Shown piece by piece: positions 43,257 through 52,768 of a stretch of 64,000 nt of DNA. The stretch's first letter is position 1; each line of letters begins with the position of its first letter. The stretch comes from Deinococcus sp. QL22. Lineage in GTDB: Bacteria > Deinococcota > Deinococci > Deinococcales > Deinococcaceae. The notes beneath the pieces are model-generated. The model did not search any database, was not told where the DNA came from, and saw nothing but the letters and a program-made list of their open reading frames with translations. The position numbers and the translations under genes are program-made. The stretch covers positions 496,001-560,000 of the forward strand of contig NZ_CP097150.1 of assembly GCF_023370075.1 (NCBI RefSeq), written 5' to 3'.

Positions 43257-44171
43257 ATGGCGACCGCCACCCTGATTCAGTTGCGTGCCTTTGTCGTGGC
43301 GGCCGACTCGGGCAGTTTCGGTCGGGCGGCCCTGGTCCTGAGGCTGTCACCCAGCAGTGTCAGCGAGAGCGTGCAGGCGCTCGAGCAGGTGCACGGTCAG
43401 CCATTATTCCGCCGTTCACCCCGGGGGATTGTCCTGACTCTGGCCGGCGAGCGGGCCCTGCCGCACGCACGGCTCACCGTCCAGCATAGTGATGACTTTG
43501 CGCTGGCCATCGACGAACAGCGGGCTCTCCAGGGGGTCCTGACCGTCGCCAGCTTTCGCAGTCTGGGCATCCATCTGCTGCCCCCCATCCTGAAGCTGTT
43601 GCGCCGCCGTCATCCGGAGCTGCAGGTGAACGTAGTGGACGGAACCAGTGGGGACGGCGGCCAGCAGCTCGTCGAGGATGGCCGGGCGGATGCCGCCTTT
43701 CTCGAACTGACCACTGAGACCACCCTGTTGACGCTGCCGGTCATCCAGGACGACTACGTCGTGGTAGGCGCCCGCACGCTCGGAGCCCAGCCGGTCACCC
43801 TGGCGACCCTGGCGGAACAGCCCCTGTTTTTGTTCCCGGAAACGCTCGCCTGTAACGCCGCCATTCATCACCACATCCGCACCTTCCTTCCCCAAGGGAC
43901 GATGGTGCAGGAGGTTGGCGATGATGAGGTGATGCTGTCGATGGTTGAGCACGAACTCGGCCTGGCCGTGATGCCCCGGTTGGCCGTGTTGCCACTTCGG
44001 GAGAGCTTGATGCTGCACCCCTTGCCCGTGCCGCTGCCCAGGGTGCTGGGGGTGGCGATTAAAGCGGGCCGGGCCGGGTTACCGCACCTCCGGGCCTTCA
44101 CTGAAGCCCTGCGCGCGTATCAGGCGACACCCGCCTTTGCGCGCCTGCAAGGCAGCCTCCAGCCAGGCTGA
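43257..44171 (+). CDS. LysR-family regulator
   Basis: A 304-residue LysR protein: N-terminal winged helix (QLRAFVVAADSGSFGRAALV, SPSSVSESVQALEQ) and a C-terminal two-lobe substrate-binding domain (SFRSLGIHLLPPILKLLRRR). TACAGT lies five bases before the ATG, so it is probably leaderless. Divergent from the RhtA-like exporter. Confidence 0.92.
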   Translation: MATATLIQLRAFVVAADSGSFGRAALVLRLSPSSVSESVQALEQVHGQPLFRRSPRGIVLTLAGERALPHARLTVQHSDDFALAIDEQRALQGVLTVASFRSLGIHLLPPILKLLRRRHPELQVNVVDGTSGDGGQQLVEDGRADAAFLELTTETTLLTLPVIQDDYVVVGARTLGAQPVTLATLAEQPLFLFPETLACNAAIHHHIRTFLPQGTMVQEVGDDEVMLSMVEHELGLAVMPRLAVLPLRESLMLHPLPVPLPRVLGVAIKAGRAGLPHLRAFTEALRAYQATPAFARLQGSLQPG

Positions 44172-44660
44172 TTTCCCGGCGGGGCTGCGCTGCTCCAGGC
44201 ACCATGATCGCCAGTAAAGCCGAGGAGGGAGACACAAACCAATCCATGATGCCGCCAACTGCGGTTGTCACGAGGTGGGGATACCTCGCTTCCCCGTAAG
44301 ATCGAGGCAAGCCCAGGTGGAGAGCGCCGTGACTGGGACTGCGCTCTACAGCGTAATGACGACCGGGGCATTCGCTGCCTGGTAGTGCTCGTCCAAGATG
44401 GAGGCGTTGACCGAGGTGAGCCATCCGCGGTCACCTGCCCATATCTTTCATGGATGTGGCCACCCAGCAGAAAACGGTGGGAGAGCTACACCGCGTGCAG
44501 GGTGCCGGTCACCTTGAATTGGTCGCGATGGAGCTAGGCGTCGAGCACGGACGGTGACCCTACCTCAATCCAGTTCAGGCAACACAACCTTTCTACGTGC
44601 CTCTACTGGCCGACTTCCCTCTGTCAGGTGGCCTTCTACAACCTGACCGGGATCATTGTT
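44172..44660. other. Non-coding debris with an IS6 end
   Basis: No intact gene. CCTACCTCAATCCAGTTCAG, followed by GCAACACAACC, at about 44551-44580 matches the outer sequence next to the other IS6 relics (near 39979 and 50185), so a solo IS6 end lies here. Frames on the minus strand have no recognised family. Confidence 0.5.
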
Positions 44661-45560
44661 TCACCGCGTGAGGCGACTCAAAACTGCACAGCCCACCACC
44701 AACAGGGCCGCCCATAAGGTGCGGCTGTCCAACGTCTCACTCAGCAGCAGCGCCGACCACACGACGGTCAGGACGGGCTGAACTAGTTGCACCTGTCCGG
44801 CCTGCGCCACTCCACCGAACGCCAGCCCCCGGTACCACGCGAAAAAGCCCAAGAACATGCTCACCACCGACACGTATCCGAAAGCCCACCAAGCCGTGGC
44901 TGAAGGCAATTGGGTTGGCCAGGGAACGAACCAGACGGTGAGCAGTGCCGCGGGCAGCGAGAGGACCAGGGCCCAGCTCACCACCCGCCAGCCATCCAGC
45001 TCGCGGGCCAGCCGTCCGCCTTCTGCGTAGCCTAGGGCGGCCAGCAGCACGGCCAGCAACAAGAATACGTCGCCGGTCTCCACATGCCCGGCGCCCGTGG
45101 TGACTGCGAACACCACCACCGCCCCCACACCCAGGGCCGACACCAGCCAGAACATGGGCCGGGGTCGCTCACGGGTCAGCAACACGGCAGCAATCGCCGT
45201 GGCGGCGGGAAGCAGCCCCACCACGACCGCCCCGTGGGAGGATGGCACGGTCTGCAGCGCGAGCGACGTGAAGACGGGAAAACCGAACACCACCCCGAGC
45301 GCTACCAGGCCCAGTCCCCGCCAGTGACGGCGTTCCGGGAGACGTTCACGCCGAATGAGCAGGAGGATCAGCGCCAGGAGCCCAGCGATGACGGCGCGGC
45401 CAAAGCCGACCATATACCCGCCGAATTCGGGCACCGCGATCCGTGTGGCGGGCAGAGTGAAGCTGAAGCACAGCACACCTAAGGCCGCCCACCACCACCC
45501 CGCGGATTCAGCCCGGAGTGTTTCTCTTTTAGAAGCAGTAACGTTATCAATGCTCTTCAT
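44661..45560 (-). CDS. EamA-family (DMT) permease
   Basis: A 299-residue, ten-helix permease with two EamA repeats (WWWAALGVLCFSFTLPATRI at the start, VFLLLAVLLAALGYAEGGRL at the second). It is divergent from a MocR regulator with an 8-base inverted repeat between the starts. MocR regulators next to EamA exporters commonly control amino-acid or cofactor export. TATCAT lies five bases before the ATG on this strand. Confidence 0.9.
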   Translation of the reverse strand: MKSIDNVTASKRETLRAESAGWWWAALGVLCFSFTLPATRIAVPEFGGYMVGFGRAVIAGLLALILLLIRRERLPERRHWRGLGLVALGVVFGFPVFTSLALQTVPSSHGAVVVGLLPAATAIAAVLLTRERPRPMFWLVSALGVGAVVVFAVTTGAGHVETGDVFLLLAVLLAALGYAEGGRLARELDGWRVVSWALVLSLPAALLTVWFVPWPTQLPSATAWWAFGYVSVVSMFLGFFAWYRGLAFGGVAQAGQVQLVQPVLTVVWSALLLSETLDSRTLWAALLVVGCAVLSRLTR

Positions 45561-45576
45561 GTTCTATGATAACGGT
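45542..45576. promoter_or_regulatory. Divergent MocR/EamA operator and leaderless promoter
   Basis: CGTTATCA (45542-45549) and TGATAACG (45567-45574) form a perfect 8-base inverted repeat 17 bases apart. TATGAT (45565-45570) is six bases before the MocR ATG, and the other arm supplies the -10 of the permease gene. Confidence 0.7.
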
Positions 45577-46980
45577 ATGTCAGCCGAGGAGAAAGCGGCC
45601 CCGAGTAGACAGCGCCTGTTACTCGACCTTAATACGCTTCTTCAGCATGAATTGGGAGCAGGCGAACAGCTTCCCTCTGTCCGGGAATTGACCCGCCGTT
45701 ACCGCGCCAGTCCCGTGACAGTGAGTGCCGTGCTGGCGCAGTTGACGCGAGAGGGCCTCATCGTCACCCGTCCAGGCCACGGGACATTTAAGGCGCAGGC
45801 TCCCGCAGCGGTTCAGCCGCTCGATCTGGGGTGGCAAACCGTGACTCTATCGGGGCGTCCCACTTCGCCGGGCTACGTTCAAGACCTGTTCCGGCCGCCG
45901 CCCCCCGATCTCCTGCCCCTTGGCAACGGTTACCCGGACGAAACGTTGCAGCCGCTCGACCTGCTCAGCCAGGCCCTGAAAGCAGCGGGCAGCCGTCCAG
46001 GGGTGTGGTCGCGTCTGCCCCCTGAAGGGCTTGAAGCGCTGCGGGTCTGGTTTGCTCGGGCACTGGGAGGCGAGTACCGGGCGTCAGACGTCCTGATCGT
46101 CCCGGGTGGGCAGGCCGGGCTTTCGACAGCCCTGCGCGCCCTGCTGCCCGTAGGAGCGCCTCTGCTGGTCGAGTCCCCCACGTATTTCGGCATTCTCGCC
46201 GCCGCACAGGCGGTGGGTGTGAGGCCTATACCGGTGCCCACGGACGCCGGGGGTGTCCGGCCCGATTTGCTCGATCTGGCCTTCCAATCTACCGGGGCCA
46301 AAGTCGTCTACCTGCAACCGCTGTATGCCAATCCGACGGGCGCTGTGCTCGCTCCTGAACGGCGCGCGGCGGTGTTGGCGGCTGCGGAGCGGGTGGGCGC
46401 GTTCATCATTGAGGACGACTACGCCCGGGATCTCTCTCTGGAAGGCGGGGGGCCGCCGCCCCTGGCTTTATCCGGTGAGGGGCGCGTTGTCTACCTGCGC
46501 TCGCTGACCAAGGCGGCGGCCCCCGGCCTGCGGATCGCCGCGCTGATCGCGCGCGGGCCAGTCCTGACGCGGCTGCGCCACGCCCGCGCCGTCGAGGACT
46601 TCTTCCTGGCCGGGCCGCTGCAAGAAGCGGCTCTGGGCATGTTGACGGCCCGGGGCTGGCCGCGCCACCTCAAAACCCTGCGAGACACGCTGCGGGGACG
46701 ACGGGACACGATGGTGCGGGCGCTGGCCCAGCACTGGCCGGAGGCCCGGCTGTCCCTCGTGCCGCAGGGCGGGTACAACCTGTGGGTGCAGGTGCCCGAG
46801 GGGCTGGGAGACCTGGAGGTCGTGGAGCAAGCGGCGCGGGCAGGAGTGCAGGTGAGTGCGGGGAGCGGGTTTTTTCCGGCAGAGTCACATGAAGCGTTTG
46901 TGCGCCTCAGTTATGCGGCGGCCAGTCCTGCGGTCATTGAGGAAGGCGTGCGCCGGTTGAGAGCCTTGGGGAAGGGTTGA
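45577..46980 (+). CDS. MocR-family regulator (GntR HTH + aminotransferase fold)
   Basis: A 467-residue PLP-binding regulator. Residues 10-75 are the GntR winged helix (LLQHELGAGEQLPSVRELTR), and residues 110-465 the type I aminotransferase fold with EDDYARDLS and the PLP lysine in RSLTKAAAPGLRI. The start at 45577 is set by TATGAT six bases upstream; the open frame further left overlaps the permease gene. It probably senses PLP with an amino acid and controls the divergent permease. Confidence 0.92.
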   Translation: MSAEEKAAPSRQRLLLDLNTLLQHELGAGEQLPSVRELTRRYRASPVTVSAVLAQLTREGLIVTRPGHGTFKAQAPAAVQPLDLGWQTVTLSGRPTSPGYVQDLFRPPPPDLLPLGNGYPDETLQPLDLLSQALKAAGSRPGVWSRLPPEGLEALRVWFARALGGEYRASDVLIVPGGQAGLSTALRALLPVGAPLLVESPTYFGILAAAQAVGVRPIPVPTDAGGVRPDLLDLAFQSTGAKVVYLQPLYANPTGAVLAPERRAAVLAAAERVGAFIIEDDYARDLSLEGGGPPPLALSGEGRVVYLRSLTKAAAPGLRIAALIARGPVLTRLRHARAVEDFFLAGPLQEAALGMLTARGWPRHLKTLRDTLRGRRDTMVRALAQHWPEARLSLVPQGGYNLWVQVPEGLGDLEVVEQAARAGVQVSAGSGFFPAESHEAFVRLSYAAASPAVIEEGVRRLRALGKG

Positions 46981-47034
46981 GCCGGCGATCGAGTGTGAGC
47001 CAACTCGGCCACAGTCTCTACCTCTGAGGCACGT

Positions 47035-48522
47035 TTAGGAAGCCGCCGGATCAGCCAGCGTGTGCATGACCTCCACCAGCACCCGGGCACCTTGAACGAT
47101 CTGCGCCAGCTCCAGCCCGCCGTACCCCAGCAGCAGGCCGTGGTACGGGCCGTCCGAGACGTAAAACGGCGCGAGGCTGCCGACCTGCACCCCCCGCGCC
47201 GCTGCCAACCGCACGACCGCCTCCGCGTCCAGCCGGGGGTCAAGATCGAGATGCACGTGGAATCCGGCTTCCAGGCCGCCCACCTGTGCCAGAGCTCCGG
47301 CAGCGGAGAGCTCACGCACCAGCACCTCCCGTTTGCGGGCGTACACCCGTCGCATCCTCCGGAGGTGCCGGTCGAGATCCCCCGCCCCCAAGAAAAAGGC
47401 CAGCGCCCGCTGCACCGGCCAGGACGTGTGATAGTCCGCAATGGCCTTGAACGCGGTCAAGTGCTCGCGGAGGAGCGGGGGCGCCACCACATACCCCACC
47501 CGGAGCGCCGGAGAGAGCACTTTCGAGAAGGTGCCTAGATACGCGACCCGGCTGGGGTCGAGCGACGCCAGAACCGGGAGGGGTGCGGTGTCGTAGCGGA
47601 ACTCCCCGTCATAGTCGTCCTCCACGATCAGGCTGTCGTGCTCGCGCGCCCAGGCCAGCAAGGCGTGACGGCGCGGAATCGACAGGCGACTGCCCAAGGG
47701 GAACTGGTGCGACGGCGTCAGGTACACCAGGGGCGGCGCGTCCACGCCGAGCGGCAGCGCCGAGACGCGCATCCCGTCCGCATCCACGGGAACCGGCAGG
47801 ATCTGCACCCCACGCTCGCGCAGCACTTGGCGGGCCAGACGGTACCCGGGTTCTTCAAAGGCGGCGGTGTCCCCAGGCCCAAGCACCGCCTGCGCGACCA
47901 AGTGCAGGCCCTGGATGGCTCCAGCGGTGATCACCACGTCCTGTGCGCCGCACACCAGTCCCCTGGAGCGGCGCAGGTAGGCGGCCACCTGCGCCCGCAA
48001 TTCAGGATCACCGGCCGGATCCGCGTACGCGCCGGGCAACGGTTCTTCAGCGACCCGTCGCCAAGCCCGTCGCCAGGCCTCGTCCGAGAGCGCGGCGACT
48101 GCCGCTTGCCCGAGGCGGAAGTCAATCATGCCCGCCACCGCAGCAGGACTGACCTCGGGGGCCACCGGCGTCGTTCGCAGCCACCGGGGCAGGGGCGACA
48201 CCGGCATGCGGAGGGGCGCCGTCCCTCCTCTGGGAGGCAGGTCGGGAGTGACGTAAGTTCCCGCGCCCACCTGACCGACTAGGTAGCCCTCGGCGAGCAG
48301 GCCTTCGTAGGCTGAGATGGCCGCCCCACGGCTCAGGCCCACCTCGCGCGCCACGGCGCGCGTACTCGGCAACCGGGCGCCGGGGAGCAGTTGCCCACTG
48401 AGGATCGCCGCGCGAAGTTGCTCCTCCAGTTGCTGGGCGACCGGCACAGCACTGTCCCTGTCGAGATGGAGCGGCAAATCCACCGGGACGGCACGTCGCG
48501 GGGAGAGCAAGTGGTCAGGCAT
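47035..48522 (-). CDS. PdxR-like MocR regulator
   Basis: A 495-residue MocR protein: GntR winged helix (LRAAILSGQLLPGARLPSTR, GLSRGAAISAYEGLLAEG), then an aminotransferase domain with EDDYDGEFRY and PLP lysine in TFSKVLSPALRVGY. The ATG at 48522 is preferred, with GAGGAAG about 19 bases upstream. It converges on the previous MocR gene and diverges from the PaiB gene. Its HTH resembles the truncated fragment at 15422-15679, so the fragment is a paralogue. Confidence 0.9.
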   Translation of the reverse strand: MPDHLLSPRRAVPVDLPLHLDRDSAVPVAQQLEEQLRAAILSGQLLPGARLPSTRAVAREVGLSRGAAISAYEGLLAEGYLVGQVGAGTYVTPDLPPRGGTAPLRMPVSPLPRWLRTTPVAPEVSPAAVAGMIDFRLGQAAVAALSDEAWRRAWRRVAEEPLPGAYADPAGDPELRAQVAAYLRRSRGLVCGAQDVVITAGAIQGLHLVAQAVLGPGDTAAFEEPGYRLARQVLRERGVQILPVPVDADGMRVSALPLGVDAPPLVYLTPSHQFPLGSRLSIPRRHALLAWAREHDSLIVEDDYDGEFRYDTAPLPVLASLDPSRVAYLGTFSKVLSPALRVGYVVAPPLLREHLTAFKAIADYHTSWPVQRALAFFLGAGDLDRHLRRMRRVYARKREVLVRELSAAGALAQVGGLEAGFHVHLDLDPRLDAEAVVRLAAARGVQVGSLAPFYVSDGPYHGLLLGYGGLELAQIVQGARVLVEVMHTLADPAAS

Positions 48523-48737
48523 TTCGAGGGCATAATGGCACTTCCTCTTCAACCACTTCAAGTTCAAAATAGGTTCGGTAGACGTGATCAAGCGTGTGAC
48601 GACACCCCTTTTCCAGACGCTCATCCAGTGAGTGCCGAGGTTACCGAGTCGGGCGAAATCGCTTTGTCCGGCGGAGCAGATCGGATCTCGCTGTCAATCC
48701 ACCCCCCTGGTCAGAGCACCCAGATGGAGGAGCACCC
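48523..48737. other. Divergent promoter region MocR/PaiB
   Basis: Intergenic. No strong palindrome was seen. GGAGGAG lies before the PaiB ATG. Confidence 0.4.
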
Positions 48738-49382
48738 ATGTATCAACCCCCAAATTTCCGAGAAGACCGACTTGAAGTCCAGCACAGACTGATTCAGAGC
48801 CACCCGCTGGGCCTGCTGGTCACCGCGGGTGCAGGAGGCCTGATGGCTAATCCGATCCCTTTCTTCCTGGCCCCATCGGTTTCCCCGCAGGGCACCTTAC
48901 AAGCTCACTTGGCCCGCGCCAATCCGCAACTTCAGGAACTGGCCGCGGCTTCCGAGTGCCTGATCGTCTTTCAAGGCCCGCAAGGGTACGTCACGCCGTC
49001 TTGGTATGAAACCAAACAGCAGACCGGCAAGGTGGTACCCACCTGGAATTACGCCACAGTTCACGCGTGGGGAAGACCACGCTGGATTGAGGATCCGGTG
49101 TGGCTCGCCCACCACCTGAACAGGCTGACGCGGCATCAAGAACAAGGCCGTCCGGTGCCGTGGGAGGTGAGCGATGCGCCCGCCCCGTTCATCGCTTCAC
49201 AGACGAAGGGGATTGTCGGCATTGAACTGGAGATCAGCCGTATCGAAGGCAAATGGAAAGTGAGCCAGAACCGTCCGGAACCAGACCGGAGAGGCGTGGT
49301 GGCTGGATTCCGCCAGCAAGGCGAAGCGGCTCATCCGATGGCGGCGCTGGTGGCCGAATACGGGGCCATCCAAGAAGAGTAG
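48738..49382 (+). CDS. PaiB-family FMN-binding protein
   Basis: A 214-residue split-barrel flavoprotein. It opens MYQPPNFREDRLEVQHRLIQ, carries VPTWNYATVHAWG and ends GEAAHPMAALV, all marks of PaiB, described as a transcriptional regulator of degradative enzymes with a flavin-reductase-like fold. A GGAGGAG ribosome site is present. It diverges from a PdxR-like MocR regulator, so it may be its target; a link to vitamin B6/flavin metabolism is an inference. Confidence 0.92.
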   Translation: MYQPPNFREDRLEVQHRLIQSHPLGLLVTAGAGGLMANPIPFFLAPSVSPQGTLQAHLARANPQLQELAAASECLIVFQGPQGYVTPSWYETKQQTGKVVPTWNYATVHAWGRPRWIEDPVWLAHHLNRLTRHQEQGRPVPWEVSDAPAPFIASQTKGIVGIELEISRIEGKWKVSQNRPEPDRRGVVAGFRQQGEAAHPMAALVAEYGAIQEE

Positions 49383-49544
49383 CGGACAACCGGCTCCATT
49401 GGGCTCGACTTCTGGCGTTGCTCTCCGGTGTACACAGGGTTGTGTTGTTTGAATTGGCGTCACATCAGGCCACCACTACGGCAACCGTTGACTACGTATG
49501 GAACGCGTGCCTTTGATGTTGTCTTCTGGTGGCTGCTGACACCC
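49383..49544. other. Non-coding spacer
   Basis: No supported gene was seen in this interval. Confidence 0.35.
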
Positions 49545-50175
49545 TAGTTCGGGTGTGATGGTGGAGGGTGGTAATTCACGCCTGCAAGCTCAGAACTTCT
49601 TGCGCGCGTTTCCGCCGCCCCAATCCCTGCTACTGCCTGCTTGACGTCGTGTGGAACGGTGACGTTGCAGGGTCACGTTGTTGCAGCGCGCCGGAGTGAT
49701 CACCTGCTGGTGGTCAATGCCCTTCTGGCTTGGGAGCTCTCGAATCGCTGCCCCGTCACTCCGCACTTGGTCGGCATAAATGACTTACGGGACATTATAT
49801 TCACTCAGGAGCCGGATCAGGAAGGTCTTTGCGTCGGTGTCGCGCTGCCGCCCAGGCAGGACGCGCTGTATGAAACCGTGCTCGTCTACTGCCCCCCAGA
49901 ATCAGGATCGGATGCCATTGACGCTCGGCCATACCTCCATCAGATGCCACCGGGAACATGGGAGGGGTTCCCCGTAGCGCATGGGTTTAGCAAAGAGGGG
50001 TGCGCATTTAATCCACCCTTCGCGCAGGGTTTCATACTTAATCTCAATCCCGCACTGGTGCAGCACTTCTGGAGCGTTCCAAGAGCTTAAGGGAAAGCGG
50101 TTGGAGAGCCAAACGGCGTGCTGGATGATGATCATTGGAAAACGGTGGCGGTAGGGCTTGGCAGCGGTTACGGAC
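49545..50175 (-). pseudogene. IS6-family transposase, nearly full length but decayed
   Basis: The minus strand reads, with breaks, most of an IS6 transposase: KPYRHRFPMIIIQHAVWLSN, IEIKYETLREGWIK, CSRWHLMEVWPSVNGIRS, then past a TGA FWGAVDEHGFIQRVL, DAKTFLIRLLSEYNVP, past a TAA VIYADQVRSDGAA, and DHQQVITPARCNN followed by QRHRSTRRQ. The D-D-E pattern is recognisable but several stops and one indel make it non-functional. The IS6 end sequence lies just upstream (50185-50205). Confidence 0.85.
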
Positions 50176-50371
50176 AGTCAGCCTACCCCGATCCGGTGAA
50201 AGCAACACAACCCAGGCAACCCCTATGAGCTGACGCGCGCGAGAGGCAGAACCGCCCTGTACCGCGGATCGTGCAATCTCTGCTGAAGGAGAGGACGCCA
50301 CAGACCCTGAGGAGGACTGGTGGTGAGAGGAACAGGAAGCCCCAGCACTGAGACGGGGTGCGCGGTAGAAC
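50176..50371. other. IS6 end and spacer
   Basis: Contains the outer IS6 sequence CCTACCCCGATCCGGTGAAA, then unassigned DNA. Confidence 0.4.
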
Positions 50372-50848
50372 TTATTTTTTCCTAGAACGAGCTTTGGCTT
50401 TCCTGTTCGCGCTGCCTAATTTCTGGCCCTTGAGAAAGCTGGCTTCCATCTGCTGACGGGTGTGGGCGGCCAACGCCTTAAAGTCTACGGCTCCAGATTC
50501 AATGCTTTCGAGGGAGACGCGGGGGGCAGAAGCCCGGCCTTCTCTCAGTTGCGCGTCTATTTTCTCAAACCAGGCCTGAAATTCAGGCGTCACTTCAAAC
50601 AGCATGTCTCTGGCCAATTTGTTGTAGGTCTCACCGTCTCCGCTTCGCCGCTTGAACTGTTTGGGCAGTTCGAAGCGGGCCCCCGGAAGCTTGACCGCTT
50701 CGATCTTGCCCTCACGCACAGCAATCTGAAACTGCTTAACAAAGGCGTCACTGCGTTGAAGATTGCTGAGTTTTTGAACCTGTTCACTGAGTTTGAGATA
50801 AGCCATAAGGTGTTGTATCAGTTCACTTAAAAAGAAGGAAGAGGTCAT
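50372..50848 (-). CDS. Hypothetical protein, basic C-terminus
   Basis: A 158-residue protein not recognised by family. Residues 15-70 look like a helical, possibly DNA-contacting region (LSEQVQKLSNLQRSDAFVKQ, AVREGKIEAVKLPGARFELP), and the tail ANRKAKARSRKK is strongly basic, so nucleic-acid binding is plausible. The IS982 unit sits 17 bases upstream of its start and separates it from its original promoter region. Confidence 0.6.
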   Translation of the reverse strand: MTSSFFLSELIQHLMAYLKLSEQVQKLSNLQRSDAFVKQFQIAVREGKIEAVKLPGARFELPKQFKRRSGDGETYNKLARDMLFEVTPEFQAWFEKIDAQLREGRASAPRVSLESIESGAVDFKALAAHTRQQMEASFLKGQKLGSANRKAKARSRKK

Positions 50849-50917
50849 TTAATCTAAGGCAATTTACCGCGAATAGGGGTTGACAAGGGCGGGCAGAAGA
50901 GCGCTAGGAGAGGGTAC

Positions 50918-51703
50918 ATGAGCCGTTCCGATCTGACTTTCCTACCACTTCCAGCTGCCGTGACGCACCTCAGCCACTGGATAGCCCCGCACATCCCTGC
51001 GAAATTGATGCACCCACACGAGAAAATGTCAGACGCTGAATTGCTGGCTGTTGCCCTGCTTCAGAAGCTCCATCAGGTGACGTACTTCAGCCGGTGGTGG
51101 CGGTTCCTGAAGCTCAACCACTTCCCGCACTTTCCATCCCAACCCCAGGCCCGAATCCGACTCGCTCGACTGACCCCCGTGGTCGAGCGGCTCGCGACCG
51201 AAGTCCAGATACTGGACTTCGTGGTTGTCGATTCCGAGCCACTCCCCGTTTCGACGTTCAAGCGCGCTCCTCGGTGCAAATTTCGTGGGGCTCGTCATGG
51301 ATTCAGCACCGCTGGTCCGGTGTACGGCTTCAAACTGCACGCCTGGAGCGCTCTAAATGGCAAGCTCGTCAAGTACGAGATTCGTCCCGCAAACGAACAC
51401 GATTTCAGCGTGCTGTGCCACATGAATGTAGATTGGCCTGCCTACGGCGGGCCAAAACAGATTGGGGACAAGGGGTATCAGTCCGGCACGTGCCTGACGC
51501 CTCCCAAAGTCAATGCCAAGCAGGTTGATCCGCGATGGAAGGAGGAGTATGGGGCCGCAAGGAAGTGCATCGAGTCCGCCTTCTCAGTCCTTGTTGGTGC
51601 AGGATTGCGCTGGGGACAGGTCAAAACCTATCTCAGTCTGCGATTGAAGGTCGCACTAGGCGTCCTGGCGCACAACCTGAAATTCATCGACCTCAGTGGC
51701 TGA
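50918..51703 (+). CDS. IS982-family transposase, intact
   Basis: A 261-residue DDE transposase. Catalytic residues are apparent in [20 protein letters not shown] and [11 protein letters not shown]. The N-terminal half has the conserved helical region ([24 protein letters not shown]). Frame and length are complete. ATG 50918 lies in a 52-base leader after the terminal repeat. It is the only intact IS982-type transposase here and could act on both units. Confidence 0.92.
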   Translation: MSRSDLTFLPLPAAVTHLSHWIAPHIPAKLMHPHEKMSDAELLAVALLQKLHQVTYFSRWWRFLKLNHFPHFPSQPQARIRLARLTPVVERLATEVQILDFVVVDSEPLPVSTFKRAPRCKFRGARHGFSTAGPVYGFKLHAWSALNGKLVKYEIRPANEHDFSVLCHMNVDWPAYGGPKQIGDKGYQSGTCLTPPKVNAKQVDPRWKEEYGAARKCIESAFSVLVGAGLRWGQVKTYLSLRLKVALGVLAHNLKFIDLSG

Positions 51704-51761
51704 CTGTCCCCCCTGTCAACCGCTGTTCGCGGTACCATACTCCTGCACACATGTGCGCAGC

Positions 51762-52465
51762 TTAAGTGCTGTAGGCCTTCTTCAACCAGAACCGCACAGC
51801 CTCGTTATGTTGGAAAGACACGCGCTGGAGTTTGCGCTGCAGCGCGTTGTCCACGCGCCCGTGATCCACTAGGGCAGCGGATTCATTGCCAAGCCCTTCC
51901 GGCGCTTGAAGCAACCAATGAGACGCCAGTCGCTCGCGACGGAACACGTCGCCGCCACCCGCGATGTCATCCAGATCCGACGGATCGAGGTGCAGAGTGC
52001 GCAGGAACGCGTCGTGAAAGATCAGGGTAGGCCACACCTGCACCCATGGCGGCGTCCCACGTGTCCACAGGGTGTCTATGGCATCCTCCGAAGCGCTCCA
52101 CGCGAACGTCGTGTTCAGCAGACCCACCACCTGAAGGGCGACGTTCCAGGCGTGGAAGGCCGGGCGCACCGTTCGCCGCAGTGACGTGGACAGTGAGAGG
52201 CGCAGCAGCGCGTGGTCTGCCAAGGGGACGTGCTGTTGGTCGGACGGCAGGCGTTCCACCTGCACGAGCGGCACGTCCTCACCCAGCTGTTCCGCGCGGC
52301 GCCAGGTGTGCACTCGGTGGCCTGCACGGACGCCGAGTGCACAGACCACACTTCCGCGTGATCCTCGTCGGGGATTTGGATCCAGCGCAGCTTCATGTCG
52401 GCAGGAGGCAGCGTGGCGTGCATCAACGGCACGAGCAGCATCAAGGTGTGGGGGGCGCCGCTCAT
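51762..52465 (-). pseudogene. Passenger gene of the IS982 unit, frameshifted, unknown
   Basis: The N-terminal part from 52465 reads MSGAPHTLMLLVPLMHATLP and continues to about 52345; then a one-base shift leads into a 195-codon frame (GHRVHTWRRAEQLGEDVPLV onward, ending VRFWLKKAYST at 51762). Joined, they give about 230 residues. No family is recognised; the protein is Trp- and His-rich, with no membrane helix. The 195-codon frame could be a gene on its own from a GTG at 52349. Trapped between two IS982 right ends. Confidence 0.5.
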
Positions 52466-52579
52466 CTCAGGTCACTTTCCCGCAGTTTACCTGACGTTCC
52501 GCCAGATCCCGAGCGCCTTTCTGGATGCCCCTGTCAACCCCTTATGTAGTACGTCTGGGTTCATTCCTGATCAGAATGG

Positions 52580-52745
52580 AGACTACCAGGCCAGTCCGAG
52601 CCGCCAAGTCCGCGTCAACCCCAGGTCCAGCAAGACCGTCGAATAGTTCGGACCGGCTCGGGCGCTCTTCTCGAAGACTGAACGCTCTCCAAGGCCACCA
52701 AGCCTGCACCAGAAGAGCCAGTGCCGAGAGAGTTCGACCTGACCT
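52580..52745 (+). ncRNA. Bridge RNA, copy 2, donor guides mutated
   Basis: Target guides GTCAACCCC (52614-52622) and CGAATAG (52640-52646) are unchanged. Donor guides read ACGCTCTC (52682-52689) and CAGAAG (52710-52715), each with one change against the element ends (ACGCTATC and CATAAG expected). This copy could still recognise the target but its donor loop no longer fits its own ends. Confidence 0.7.
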
Positions 52746-52768
52746 CCCCCTTTCTCCAGGAGGTTTTC

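Noticed and set aside
51734..52532. Passenger gene as a RES-domain toxin
   Set aside because: The expected RES motif residues could not be found; left as unknown.
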